Shown here in pieces: positions 15,501 through 36,500 of a DNA stretch of 60,000 nt. The DNA lies in assembly GCF_964204645.1 (NCBI RefSeq), contig NC_134026.1, positions 5,582,001-5,642,000 of the forward strand, written 5' to 3'. Every line of letters starts with the position of its first letter. The stretch's first letter is position 1. The notes beneath the pieces were generated by a model that searched no databases, was not told the origin of the DNA, and saw only the letters and a program-made list of their open reading frames with translations. The stretch comes from Tubulanus polymorphus. Its lineage: Eukaryota > Nemertea > Palaeonemertea > Tubulaniformes > Tubulanidae. The position numbers and the translations under genes are program-made.

Positions 15501-16672
15501 AACCGGGACTGGTTTGAAATCTTTTACATTCTGCAGCAAGTATACTGTCCTTACAAATGTTTTCAAGTGGCCCCTAAATTATGAATTAACAAGGAAATTT
15601 CATTATTCGAATTGTCATCTTTACGAGGCTCATCAAGTTTGATCTTAAGAATTTCAAATTTTTATACGGTTTGATAACTAAGTTCAGCAAGCATCTGGAT
15701 ATTAAATATGTTATTTCAAGGTATCCTACTTCAAAAAACAATACAGTAGACCAGGCTTAATTCGGATCATTTGGGACAAAAAACTCATCCGGTTTGAGGG
15801 AAATCTGGATTAAAACTCATTTCCCTCAATATTAACAACAAATGGACTGCAAATACGGTTATGTCTGGATTAGACAAAAATCCGGATTAAGCGGGTTTGA
15901 ATGAACTATTTTGAGGTTTAAACGTTTTCATGAATCTGGGCCACAGGAAGTTATCAAGTGCTTGTTTGATTTATCTACATTACCTGGCACATGCTAAGGC
16001 AATAAGCGCTGAAGCCGTAGTTTCCTGATGGACCGTAGATGGCACTCGCACCATTCCTTCGCCTAACCACGAACAAATCAAATTCTCTAAACCGTTCATG
16101 CAATCGCTAGGCTCCCTCGCTAAACTGAGAGGTGATGAATCGCGTAAACAATTCAACAAGACGTCAGCGGTCATGCCGCATAATGCCGAATCTGTATTGC
16201 TTTGCGACTGCAGTAGTGGCAATACTAAAAGCAAACCGACACGCGTCGAAAACGAAGCTTGCTCCGTATCCTTCCATAATCCTTGTTTCTTCAAAACGGA
16301 TATCGTTTCTTCTTGCGTCGCGAGATCGTGGTCAGTTTGTTCATCGAGGCCCAACGACAGCTGTTGTTGCGCGCCCCATAAGCCGAGTAAAGCGTTCAGT
16401 CTGTATTCGATGAGTCGCGCGTACGCGCTGTTCTGGTTGCCGCATATCGATATAAGTTTGTCGGCGAGTTCACTTGGATTCTTCGACTCGAAATTTATCG
16501 CTTCTTTTTCGGAACCATTTCCTCCGCTGTTGCCACAACGGCGAAGGGAGCCGAGTGTAACTTCACGCGGTAATTCTACAATATCGGTCACTCGTATTAA
16601 CCCGTCGTGTAAAAATAACGTTTCCTCGGTGAGTGATAACCATTGTAAGCTTTCTTGGTTGTTGTTGTCCAT
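119..16672 (-). CDS. HECTD4: HECTD4-like E3 ubiquitin-protein ligase, N-terminal part (3' end off window)
   Basis: Giant HECT-family ubiquitin ligase; the C-terminal HECT catalytic domain should lie left of base 1. I joined 44 exons with GT-AG borders (one GC-AG) and one unbroken 2,435-codon frame. The start ATG at 16670-16672 opens a 229-codon first exon; residues 7-20 resemble the start of vertebrate HECTD4 as I recall it. Other HECTD4-like marks are a GICYDSTNNMIW motif (about residue 605), GREHNTPDKAMWGF in a CUB-like fold (1047-1185), MGKAILSQPACVSKLL (about 1799) and a SPRY-like segment at the left edge. Human HECTD4 is about 4,000 aa or more, so roughly half is present. Exons: 16672-15984, 15573-15338, 14979-14865, 14437-14296, 14180-14019, 13939-13744, 13388-13230, 13155-13042, 12801-12655, 12195-11969, 11564-11497, 11411-11251, 10999-10894, 10808-10688, 10608-10504, 10391-10335, 10230-10009, 9564-9452, 8986-8797, 8377-8153, 8073-7910, 7549-7376, 7204-7018, 6910-6806, 6725-6637, 6251-6058, 5981-5852, 5697-5562, 5471-5305, 5211-5065, 4864-4677, 4467-4311, 4220-4146, 3930-3725, 3639-3456, 3176-3098, 3006-2816, 2737-2602, 2499-2329, 1872-1532, 1179-1064, 979-876, 513-352, 267-119. 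Family assignment is from memory of motifs; the gene structure itself is firm. Confidence 0.85.
1532..1872 (-). other. MIB/HERC2-like small beta domain exon of the HECTD4-like protein
   Basis: This 341-nt exon (residues about 2146-2258) starts with a Gly-rich strand-turn pattern, GTGIRGSNGVIVSLS, then GLATVKLNKPP and VQVPLSRLQPL. This resembles small SH3-like folds such as MIB_HERC2, where a G-x-V strand is followed by a V-x-L strand and a final P-L-x-x-L-x-P-L. It is followed by a helical stretch. The exon is preceded by the only GC-AG intron in the gene. Fold assignment is inference. Confidence 0.35.
1873..2328 (-). other. GC-AG intron in the HECTD4-like gene
   Basis: The upstream exon (2499-2329) ends in AAG and is followed by GCAAGTAAT, an excellent match to the GC-AG donor consensus. 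The acceptor at 1873-1874 follows TTGTATCCAC. Joining here keeps phase 0 (CEVK then INGTG). The nearest GT donor, 4 nt further in, breaks the frame. The intron also carries an interspersed repeat at about 2060-2232. Confidence 0.8.
2060..2232. repeat. Probable interspersed repeat ending in an ACAGAC-rich tract
   Basis: This intronic stretch goes from a TTGCCTAGTTCTGCC block through a TTTCATCAAGATCATCCA-type segment to an ACAGAC/CAGACAG tract. A unit of 'hydrophobic-frame' sequence, TCATCAAGAT-like, then GACAGACAGACA is a common form of dispersed repeat in invertebrates. There is only one copy in the window, so this rests on resemblance alone. Confidence 0.4.
7661..7835. repeat. TTCCCTGA-rich interspersed repeat, copy 1
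   Basis: This lies in the HECTD4-like intron between exons 21 and 22. It begins with CTCTGACTTGATCTCCTAAG, continues through a CATAGGCAGAAACTGTT block, and ends with four TTCCCTGA-type units. The same block order occurs at 11610-11800 in another intron of the gene, in the same orientation. No open reading frame or terminal inverted repeat is evident. Confidence 0.7.
8153..8986 (-). other. CUB-like beta-sandwich domain of the HECTD4-like protein
   Basis: Two exons (8986-8797 and 8377-8153) encode residues about 1047-1185. Visible elements are HIPGARCLYLRFDGRCAT, then a strand VVIYAGP, then GDTVTFSFEMRSGREHNTP and KAMWGFLVTVRAQ. The order (a GA-x-L-x-x-x-F-D strand, a loop, a hydrophobic strand and a final WGF-x-x-x-V strand) matches the CUB-like module found in large ubiquitin ligases and in ZZEF1-type proteins. 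Such modules are thought to bind partners or substrates; nothing in the sequence names the ligand. The intron falls between two strands at phase 0. Confidence 0.65.
11610..11800. repeat. TTCCCTGA-rich interspersed repeat, copy 2
   Basis: This is the second copy of the repeat seen at 7661-7835, in the intron between exons 10 and 11 of the HECTD4-like gene. Shared blocks are CTGACTTGATCT, AAGAATTCAATCAA, CATAGACAGAAACTGTT and ATTCCCTGACTATTCCCTGA. It differs from copy 1 by scattered substitutions and by extra TTTTCCCTG units on both sides, so the copies are old or the family is diverse. Confidence 0.7.
12655..14979 (-). other. Propeller-like Trp/Tyr-rich region of the HECTD4-like protein
   Basis: Seven exons (residues about 308-653) encode short strand-like stretches with recurring aromatic, Gly and Asp residues, for example TTDGEFLYTTNNCGMG, TTDGMYFYHIWIPS and YDSTNNMIWTISNDY. 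The recurring pattern of a TDG or YDS turn followed by an aromatic strand is what I would expect of beta-propeller blades. In the family this part precedes the armadillo-like helical bulk. That it is a propeller is inference from the pattern; no catalytic residues are expected here. Confidence 0.5.
15744..15903. mobile_element. Pogo-like MITE, degenerate (160 bp)
   Basis: The left end starts CAGTAGACCAGGCTTAAT after a TA dinucleotide; the right end, read on the other strand, is CATTCAAACCCGCTTAATCC. The two ends pair over about 25 positions with mismatches (C-C-x-G-C-T-T-A-A-T-x-C-G-G-A-T in both). A CAGTA start with CGGAT-rich inverted repeats and a TA target is typical of pogo/Tigger-type elements. 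It lies in the first HECTD4-like intron and has no coding capacity. A TA on the right side is not preserved. Confidence 0.5.
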
Positions 16673-19600
16673 GATTTCTCGGCCAGAAATCAGGATTTAG
16701 TGCAAATACAACATTCGAAATGTCAAAAGTTGTTTTTTCATTTTCGCGTCATGGGAGCGGCCATTTTGATTTTCGTCGGATCAACTGTTTCGAATCCTGA
16801 ATTTATATCTCAGCGCTAGACGAAAACACCCTTTCCTTTTCACCCGCAGAATTAGGTAGATTTTTGAAAATGCGCATTTAATAAACTGAATGTATTAACT
16901 GTCAATTTTCAAATGTAAAAATTAGAGGAAAATCACAAACAATTGAAGGAAACTCAATTCTTTTACGGGAATGCCGTTAACCGCATGGCTCTCGAAATAA
17001 TCTACCAAGCTATGTTGGAATCGTATTCATTGCCTTTAGAAATGAAGACCATCAATTTATCGCAATCATTTTCACAGTCTAATTGATTACACATTATATA
17101 CCACTCTTATACTGGCCTATCTTTAACTCTGTGGGTTCTAAATACCAGTTTAAATCAAACGTATACTATTCTAATGCAGATATACTTTTCTTAATTACCG
17201 GACCGTAATGTAGAAAATTGTTGTTGATTTTTATGTAACATCGCATGTCATGTTTTTGTTCTGTGTCGATCCTTGTTTTTTATTTTTTTAGTCGAGTAGA
17301 TTTTCTAATTCAAAGAAGGAATTTGCATAGTGCGAGTCGATTTGCTGACAAGGCCGTAAGCTTAGAGACCGAAACTTTATGAACCATCGACATGAGCAAC
17401 GGACAGACGCTTTGGAGTCCTCAATCACTAACTACCCGCTGATTTAAAAAAGATATTCTTTCTGAGTGCTCCAGAAAAACGTTCTTGATTGTCGAAGAAA
17501 TTTTGGTAATTCGTTGTTCAAATCGCTATTCCTTATTTCAATATCGTCAAAAGAACCGACTGAAGCTCCCGGCACCGTGGTGGAAAAATTTCAGGAATCA
17601 AATACAGGAAGATTATGAGACGAATATAATCGTCGATTTTTGGCTATGAAGGCGGTCTGCGGTCGTTCCCCAATTTTGGACACTTGGACGCGTACTAGGA
17701 GTAATGATTACTGCAAGGAAACGAGAAGCATTCTCCGGGCACCGCGTTGGAAGCTATTTTTGATTTGACAGTACGTTGCCGCGGCGAATGTACTTAAATT
17801 TCGTCGAAAACAGGATATTCAAAGAAAAAAAGACGTCATTTAGTAAATTATTGCCGCGGCTTTCTTGGCATGTGGTCAAGGCTCTGAAGTCAAGAGCCTT
17901 TTTCTGATTTGCCTCAAGGGGGCGCCGTATCTGGGTTAAGAATGAATTTCTTCCTTCCGGTAGGCCTTAAAGCGGTAAAGTAGGCTGGATCTGGTCTGCA
18001 ATATGTTATAGTTCTACTCCGTCAGACAACAGCACTTCAGTAGCCCATTATAGACGTCGATACCTGTCATCTCACCACCTCGTTGTTACATCTACTCTTC
18101 GCTTTCCAATATTGCGGATGAGATTTTGTTCCGTTGAAACTATGGACTCTAAAGATGGGAGCGTCGACTTGCGGCAGCGATGCGATCGGTTGCATCTGGC
18201 TGCATGATGGGCGCGTAGAAAGGTCGACTACGTAGACATTTCGAACGAAAAAACAGAAAGTCAAAGACACTATGTTTAAGCAACATCTCGTTCGTATTTA
18301 ATTTAATTACCGGCAATAATAATAATATCAATAATACAAATAATAATTAATCAATTGTTATCACAGCTGAAAAATAAGACTTTTAGCCTACAATAATGTT
18401 ACTTACAGTTTATACCGGTACAGATATATTCATTTTTACACAACTGTAAAAAGCTCCATCATTCGGCATATACAAATATGTACAAAATGATAATCATATA
18501 TTTTCACTGAGTAACGCAAAAATGATTCGTTAAATACTGCGATTGAATGTTTATGACATGAAGATGAGACTTGAAAATATCAAGGTAGATAGGCCATACG
18601 TTAAATTCACAAATGAAGAAAATACTATCGCGTTGATTATGGCGATGTGAAGGGCCACTAATCGATTTGATATTAACCGAATTGATGAAAGGAATATTTG
18701 TAGGATTTATGATTTTGATCCCTACGGCGAGTTACTAAACCCAGAATATACGTGCATTGAAATTGATTTGAGATCAGGCACACTACATCGTCGTATTCAC
18801 CGAGCATTACTTAGCTTCAAATACTCACACACGGTCTCAAGCTCATATACAGCATTAGAGGTTACTACAAAAACATTAAGTATCCATATTTAACTAAACT
18901 CAAACGATTAGAAATTCCCCAAGCGTTATCAGGTGAAATCTACGACTCATTTTTAACTGCATAACCGGAGAATCGATGAAGCTCCATATATCATTATTGT
19001 CACTCAAAAAACAAAAGGATTTTGTCACGCAGTAGTGAGTTTAATTTAATTCTTCATTCAACATTTTCTTTTGACTAAGCTTATACCTAATCAAATTCGT
19101 ACCTCAAACTGTGGAACTGGTGGCAAAAGTAAAAGATATGAAATCATGTTTTCATGCCCATACATCTTGTCCATCCGTGTAAATTGTTACTTGATTTCCT
19201 CTTGAATATGAAGATGATTATACTTATTTTTTTCTCACGGCAGCTAGTTTCAAAATGATCTTTATTTTATAGTTCGAACACCGATGATTTGCATGTAAAT
19301 CTACACACGTAATCCAAGTGACTTAATATAAGCCAACACGCAAACATATAGATAAGCATGCATGGACACCATTCAGAGGTAAATATTTGTTCAGAAAAGG
19401 TCTATCTGCTGCCGGTCTTAATGGAACCATGAAAGTCCTCTGAATTCCCGATGGAATTTATAGGATATTTTCGAATGTATTTGGTACTTTGCCTATGATG
19501 GAAAAAATACAGTCCTTTGCCGGTTCCTACAGTTTCGGGATTCTGTGCTGTTGTTGTTGACGGTGCAAAGCTTTGGTATCATCAGAAGTATAACTCATCT

Positions 19601-21783
19601 TCGTAGCTGTATTCTAGAAAGCAGACAGAAACGTAACAACTAATGAATAGAAAATAGAGAAATAAGAAAATATGTATTCTCTTCATGGTCCGATCCAGCG
19701 TGGTGTACATGGTAATGAGAAACATAAGCGATATTTCCCGACGATTCAACGTTGACTCAGTCCGTAGCACATTTTTAACCGATTCGATCCGACCTTGGGA
19801 TAATCATCTTGGCAAGTAGATTACGCTAAGATCCGACCCATTCGTCGATTGGTTCTATAGGCCCACATTACACATGTATACCATTCTGGATCTACCCTGA
19901 AACTCAACGCAAGGCGGCACAGCTGAGAATATCTATCTTCGAGCTTTTGGTTACGTTCATTCGTGTCATCAATGATTTTACGTACAGTTGCTGAAAGTGC
20001 TTTTGTCGAATTTCTCTACCGTGTTGCATGCGTTGAGCTTGACGTATTAGATGAATATACACAGGATATAGGGGAAATTATTTTCAAGATTAATAGCAAC
20101 GAAATGAGAGTTAATTACTGTTTACAAAAACAACATTGAAGCCATGATCGTCAATGTTGGAACTGACCGTTGATTGATTAATGGGTGGTTATTGCGATGA
20201 AATGAACCGAATCAATTTCTGGGGCCAGTCCGGACAAATTTTCCCAAAACCCCTGCAGATTTTCAATTTTGCTTAAATCAAGACTGGTTTTCTGATCTCC
20301 GGGCCAAAATTTATCACGTAAGGGGAATATGTAACCGGGATTTATGGACCAAGTTGATGAAAGCTGTGTCGTAGTATAGATTACATAGTACGGTAAAGTG
20401 ACATGCGACAAAAAGCAGTAACGAATAACAAGGATTAAGCGGACACGCAAAAGCGAATTATAGATGAAAGCATAACGAAAAAAGCATTGAAGTATCCGTA
20501 CGATGACAAGGGTAACTGTATATACAAAAGGAAACATGCGTCATAAGCAATGTGAATAATTCGGGAATTTTCTTGGCAGGTTTTTATGTGAAGCGTTTCA
20601 ACCTTACGCTATTCGGACTGAGCTTGCGTGTTTTGTCCATTCTGCGGTAAAAACCTGCGAAGAAAGTTTTAGATATTGTGTACATCATTAAAAACGCATG
20701 CATTTGACATAAAACTATCTACTTTAAAATGTGTATATACAACATGCAGTAAATGCAAAACGAAAAACGCTTTATCAAAATATCAAATATATTTGTTTTA
20801 AAATCTCGCATTAATGAAAAACATAATATAACAAAATGACTCGATGACAAAATAATAACAGATGAAACATGAAAGTGTTTATATACATATATCTTATGAA
20901 ACATGAGTAAAATTTAAGTAGATGCTCCAAATAGTTCATTTATTCAATAAGAAATTCCATTTTTATCTAGAATTTACGAACAATAGCTTTTTTTCTATAT
21001 AGATTCAATTACGTAGTCAACGTCTTTATGAACACAATGTATTGATATGTTTACAATTCACTTCTATATATATTCGTTATATTCGTAAAAACATGCATAT
21101 TTATATACATACAATGTGCGCAGAAAAACTACAAAACACAATATGGACTCCGTTATTCCTCAAGCATGGTTCTGACTGGTGATATAACAAAAATCGAAGT
21201 AACACTACACTCAGGCTCCGGAGAGATATTCAAGATATTTGCAGTGGGCGACCCGAACTTAGAAATGTCCTTTTTGTTACGACGGACAAAGAACCAATTT
21301 CACTTGTGCGGCTTTGTCGATATGATAGATGTATCAACCAAATGTTTAGTCACATCAGGGACATTTCTCTGGTCACGTATAGCAGTTGAATCGGTCCCTC
21401 GAACATCGGGAGGTACATACATTCTACTTAGCACCACTAGTGGATAAACCACGGATAAACCATGCCTGTTCGGAAAAAACGCAGTCCCAGACATCCCAAA
21501 AACATGCAGAACATGCAAATCATGCAGCATTCCACCGGAATCACTTGGCACAGGAGTTACAACACTGACCCGATCAGTCACATATTACAAAACCGAGGAC
21601 CGATGATGCATGCAACCATCCTTATATGTAATAATACTTTCATCAACTTTAACCCCGATTTTGATCTTACAACTAATATGTACCCATTTTACAAATTATC
21701 GTTTATCGTTACCAGATAGCATGAAAAGGAAGGTCGGTTAGGTTGGATGGCAATGAATTACAAATGGAGTAAGATGGTTCGGG
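16673..21783. other. Intergenic region: HECTD4-like promoter side and GAS2-like 3' side
   Basis: This 5.1-kb stretch has no exon I can support. The first 1.3 kb carries CpG-containing blocks and would hold the HECTD4-like 5' UTR and promoter, but no TATA box or start site is clear. The part near 21783 should be 3' UTR of the GAS2-like gene. A minus-strand AATAAA at 20944-20939, about 840 nt past that stop codon, is a possible polyadenylation signal. Simple AAT-rich sequence occurs at about 18298-18360. Confidence 0.6.
20939..20944 (-). terminator. Possible polyadenylation signal of the GAS2-like gene
   Basis: An AATAAA hexamer on the minus strand, about 840 nt downstream of the GAS2-like stop codon. 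Other AT-rich hexamers are nearby, so which one is used cannot be told from sequence. Confidence 0.25.
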
Positions 21784-31784
<10,001 letters not shown>

Positions 31785-33446
31785 TTTGAATTGGGCGATC
31801 TTTAAAACGAATCGACGATCGAAATGTGATGGAAGTTCAGCTCATAGCGTCCTTTGTTTCTTTATTGTCTGCCTGGAAATATAGAAAAATCACGCGAGAT
31901 ATTACTGAGATGAATTCAATTTCAAAGCTCAAAGAACAAACTCGTAAACGATGAGACCAACGAAAACCGCTATAATAATGTCGCAGATTCAAATATGTTA
32001 TCACACATTTTGCCACCGCCGGAGAGGTGTTGATGATGACGTCAGTGTACCGTCTACTAAGTAGCCCTATCTAAGTGATAATTTCCTATGACGGAGTTGC
32101 TTATAACAGTCTTTAGATTAATAACCATTTTACAGTATGATAACCTACTATTACGATTGGTCTTGTCGAAATTTAATAAAACCTATTTAAAGATTTTCGA
32201 GATTTTCTAATGACAAATGACAGGATGTAATCGAAGAAGAATTTTCAAGGATCTAACAATTTTTCTTTGAATCAAAACCAGTAATCGACGATTTCCCCGT
32301 CGATGTATATACCCTCACCCAGACATGTCACCCAGAACTGTCCATGATTCATAAAACAATTACTTTAGCCTTTCGTATCGATAAAAATGAAAGCGGCGTG
32401 TGAAATTAAACCCCGAGCAATTACATCCATCGCAAAATTCGGAACACTTGCGGAGGGGAAGTACGAGTACTCACAAAAAGTAAATACTCATAACGATACC
32501 CAAGAGAAAACGCGCGCTATAGCAGTATTGTTTCCATGGTTACTAGTGGATCAGCGCCGAAACCGTAAAAACCTACATGAATAATGTAGCGCCGGAGTAG
32601 ATCGTCAACCAATTGTCGATCGTCCCGCACGAAACCAGCATCGAAACTCATATATTATATCTGACCGACTAAAATAAGAATCTTCGTTAAGTATATCTGT
32701 AAATTCCGTCGAGTCCATAAACATATAAATCACGGACAAAAATGTGATCTTTTCTGCTTGAGCGAGCTGCTAAATGTCGTAACCGGGCAATGTCCAGTCA
32801 CGGGTGTAAAATCCGATTAAGGCCACAACAAGCGTCATCGATGATAGAGAACGAGACATTGCACATAATATGAGAGAAAAACTCGTCATTTTTTCTCACG
32901 AATTACACGTCATTATGTTGCGTGATCTGGGAACGCATTTGTGAAAAACACTCACACGACGCATAAGGTGACGGTGTCTCCTAAAAAACAACCTCTCCCG
33001 CGCGGAAAGCGAAATATAATAAGGGCCCACACGACAGCGACCGATGTGTTTTCTCAAAAGGAAAATATACTTATACAAATAGCTGACTAAAAATACTCGT
33101 GCGAAATCATTGATCAATCACGCGGTAATTTTTCGAATCTATTTTATAAGCATAGATCGCTTGGGTTTGTTTGTCGTAAACTTTGCGGCAATTGTATTGA
33201 AAACAAGCTTTATTTTTATCACGCATTATCTCCTTCTCATGTATGATATATGTACGTATTCTAGATATACGAATGTATATAGTTTACATTGCGGTTCTTT
33301 ACGAAATGGTTCTTATCCTCATATCAGTAGATCATCGGATGTATCAAGGCATGAAATGAAAAAAAAATGAAATTAAAAAATCTCGCATAAGAGCCGAAGT
33401 AAAAAGAATTCCTTTGTTTTCCTCAAATAATAAAGTTTTCACTTAC

Positions 33447-33500
33447 CGATTGTCTGGTGCCGTGAGATGAGCGTCCAGTCACAGATGGCCGTGGTATAAT
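33447..33500 (-). other. Possible non-coding first exon of the GAS2-like gene
   Basis: On the minus strand a good donor (ATCG then GTAAGTGA) at 33447/33446 lies upstream of the acceptor at 31873, which would start the exon that carries the ATG. Sequence to its right includes a TATAAT-like stretch near 33495. This would place the promoter near 33.5 kb. There is no coding evidence; the right border is not known. Confidence 0.25.
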
Positions 33501-36500
33501 GTACTCTAATTCTATCTAATTATGATAATAAGCCACTTATAGGCCACATCTGATTATCAGTTAGCCTTATGCCATTTTTGGAAAACTACGAGGAAGATTT
33601 TTAAAAACGCAGCAGGCAATAACGCTTGTTGGAATTTTTCTTAAAAATCGTACAAGAATTAATGTTTTGAAAGTAAAAGCGTCACCTCAGGAGAAGAAAA
33701 TAGACTATCCGAAGAACGTCCCAACAGCGTCAAGTGGTGGAACTGAGAAAATTTACTTATATATGCTTGTCAACCAGGTCAGAACTATAGTAGAGAAAAA
33801 CAACGTGAAAAATTCTCCCTTTCACTAATGACAATGAAACTGGTATTTAGTATATTTGCCCACGTTTCATAACTAGATAAAAGAAGTATAGTTCCAGTTG
33901 GAAAAGCAAACCAGATTTACCAGGCGCTCCTATATATATTTTGGTCGTATAAACAAGAAAAAATTTAAAGGAAGCCGTGAAATGTATTCATTTTCATAAA
34001 ACCATGGGGCTATTTCCAGATTGGAGTGACAAGATAAAATCGATTTTGTAGAACCAATTTCAGCTAGGATTCAAAGCTATTTCGTTCGAACTTAAGAAAC
34101 TTCGAACTTCGGTTTTAGATTCAGTACTGCCTGAGCTGCGAGGGCTATATACACGAGTCGTCATTGTCTGGTTCACAATGGGCTTCTCAGAAAACGTTTG
34201 ACTTTTTAGTCTAAAGAACACCATAGAAAATACAAAGCATTTCCGATATATGCTGATATTCGTCGCATAATCATCCACAAAAGGAACATGAGTTATTACA
34301 ATCAATTATTTGTACGTAAGCAGAAAATTAGCTTTTAGAGGATCTCTATAGAGTTTTAAGACGAAAATGGAAAATATAATCGAACATGTACGACAACGGC
34401 CATTTGTAAAAAAAATTTCTATAACTTAAGAACGTAAGACGGTTCTAACGAAATGTGTCCATTATTATTAGCTGATCTATCAGTCAATTTTCTGGACAGT
34501 TAGCACATTGCCTGGAAATCACTGCTGCGAAGTAAAGCAATTAATAAACCCCATCGAGTTACTTATAAATAAACGTTTTTTTTTTCATTCAGAAGAAAAT
34601 GTAAAAAACATTCAATTCATCCATGAATAACTGCCTCAAAAGACCTATGTGAACTCAGCATGAATGTAGCTCCCTTACTGCATGCATGGTACACGATTCA
34701 TTACTTATTTCGGGTGTTTTGGAGAAGGCTAATTGGCGACACGTAGGGTATGTCTTATCGCTGTTATCACTGCGTGTGCTGGAGGAGAATGACAGCGAAA
34801 ATAATTCCCAATATTCGAGTAGATATCCGCAGTCGCCCGGGAGTCTGTGCGTTCACGGTTTCATTTCGGATCGGATAATACATGGACAGCCAGGGAGTAA
34901 TGAACGCTATTCATCCGTATGTCGAAATGTGTGTATGTAGAGAAAATACAGCATTTGCAGAGTTTAGGCCGAATGAAAACAGGAAACGTCACTACAAGGA
35001 GAAAAATAATTGGCTAAAATTCTGCAACGGAAAGGAGTTGTTAGTTGAACGCATATATGAAAATATCCATAATGGAAACAAGTGAAGGATAATATACATC
35101 TCGAGGAGATGGCCCTACTCTGCGCTATTGCGGTTACGAGCTTTCTTTTGTTCATCGTAGATATAGTCACAAAGATTATTTTTCCAATCCTATTACAAAG
35201 ACAACCTCATAAACATATCTACATACTGCCTCGTCGAGCTTTATAACAGCATAGGGAAATCATAACACAGATGGAAGCTTGAAAATCAGCGGGGTCGATG
35301 GAGACGTCTATTTCGGATGTAATATTGAATATCTATACAGATGAGATCTATATACAGATATTTAATTAATTCTTGTGGTGGTTGGCGTCGTGTAGTTAGT
35401 GGAGGTCGTGTCCTTGCCACGACGGCGAAACATTTTATAGCAGAAATATATCACATAGCGAGCGACTATACGAAACAATACCCAAATACTGCAAGCAGCG
35501 TTCCGAGGATCGGGATGAGAATTGTTAAGTATTAGTTGATCAATATAAGAACCGAAAGCTTGCTGTATGGGAATACCATCCCTCATGTTATCATCCTTTA
35601 TCCTTAAATTCCCATAGAAGAATGTATCTCTCCTTAAAAATAGTAAAACGAAGCATAGCATTTCAAATGGAAGAGAAGATAAAAGCGGTCTATTGATCCA
35701 AGCCTTTCTTCTGGAGATGTTCAGTGGCTTTTTGACATTTGGTCGTTCATCTAAAATACCACGCTCCCAATTGATTTCTTTTCGGTCGAGAATTACCGAG
35801 TAATTACTGGCAAATGAAAGGACAGAACGCTGTCTGCATCGACCCAAGCTTCGAGCAGCGGAAATGACATTTAGACGTCTAGAAACAGAAAATTTAAAGC
35901 GTTCGCGAAGTAACTGATCCCAGTTGTCAACGGATGTGAAGCTTTTCTCGGCTCAACGTTTCGCGGGTTTGATTAAAACTCCAATGCTTACGAACGGAAA
36001 AGACTTCGATTACTGAAGCCAGGATGGATGAATTCCCATCGATGAAGTGTAGGTAGGACTACAACATAAAACGAGCATCAACGCTAGGGGAATATATCGA
36101 GTATACTATGGTTTGAAAAGAGTAAAATTCGATTACTTTTTATTGTCAATGGATATATTTACTTTCCATATAAAACGCGCCAACTTCGGGGTACTTAACA
36201 GTGAAAAAAGATGCGGGATAAATTAAGCCTCGACACTGAGCAAAATTGAGCTATCATTATTAGTGATATTTGATTGTGATCAATGAACAGACTCGTGCTG
36301 GTACGCGCGTGAGAGCATCTGTGACTATACAGATTCGTCTGTCACACGAGGCCTTATTCTCCTAGGGTTCATAGACAAAACGTTCTACACAAAAAAGCTA
36401 CCATTTCAAACATATACGATATATCCAAATCGATATCTTTTCTAAATTGAATACAATTAGGTGCACATGTTTGTTCAACTAACCGTACGTACGAGTTAAC

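Noticed and set aside
16098-16700. 200-codon plus-strand ORF
   Set aside because: It is the reverse side of HECTD4-like exon 1, which has a start codon, donor and continuous downstream frame on the minus strand.
17880-17898. Hairpin GGCTCT/AGAGCC with a T run, like a histone 3' stem-loop or a terminator
   Set aside because: The loop has 7 nt and the stem does not fit the histone consensus; no histone ORF is nearby, and intrinsic terminators do not apply in this genome.
20178-20537. 119-codon minus-strand ORF between the HECTD4-like and GAS2-like genes
   Set aside because: The sequence has hydrophobic but featureless translation and no homology that I recognise; perhaps part of a repeat.
21166-21581. 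Overlapping ORFs of 93 codons on both strands just past the GAS2-like stop
   Set aside because: They lie in the probable 3' UTR, have no splice link to a gene, and neither translation is recognisable.
35362-35847. 161-codon minus-strand ORF in the gene-poor region
   Set aside because: No recognisable motif, composition like random AT-rich DNA, and no good splice partners. It may be chance.
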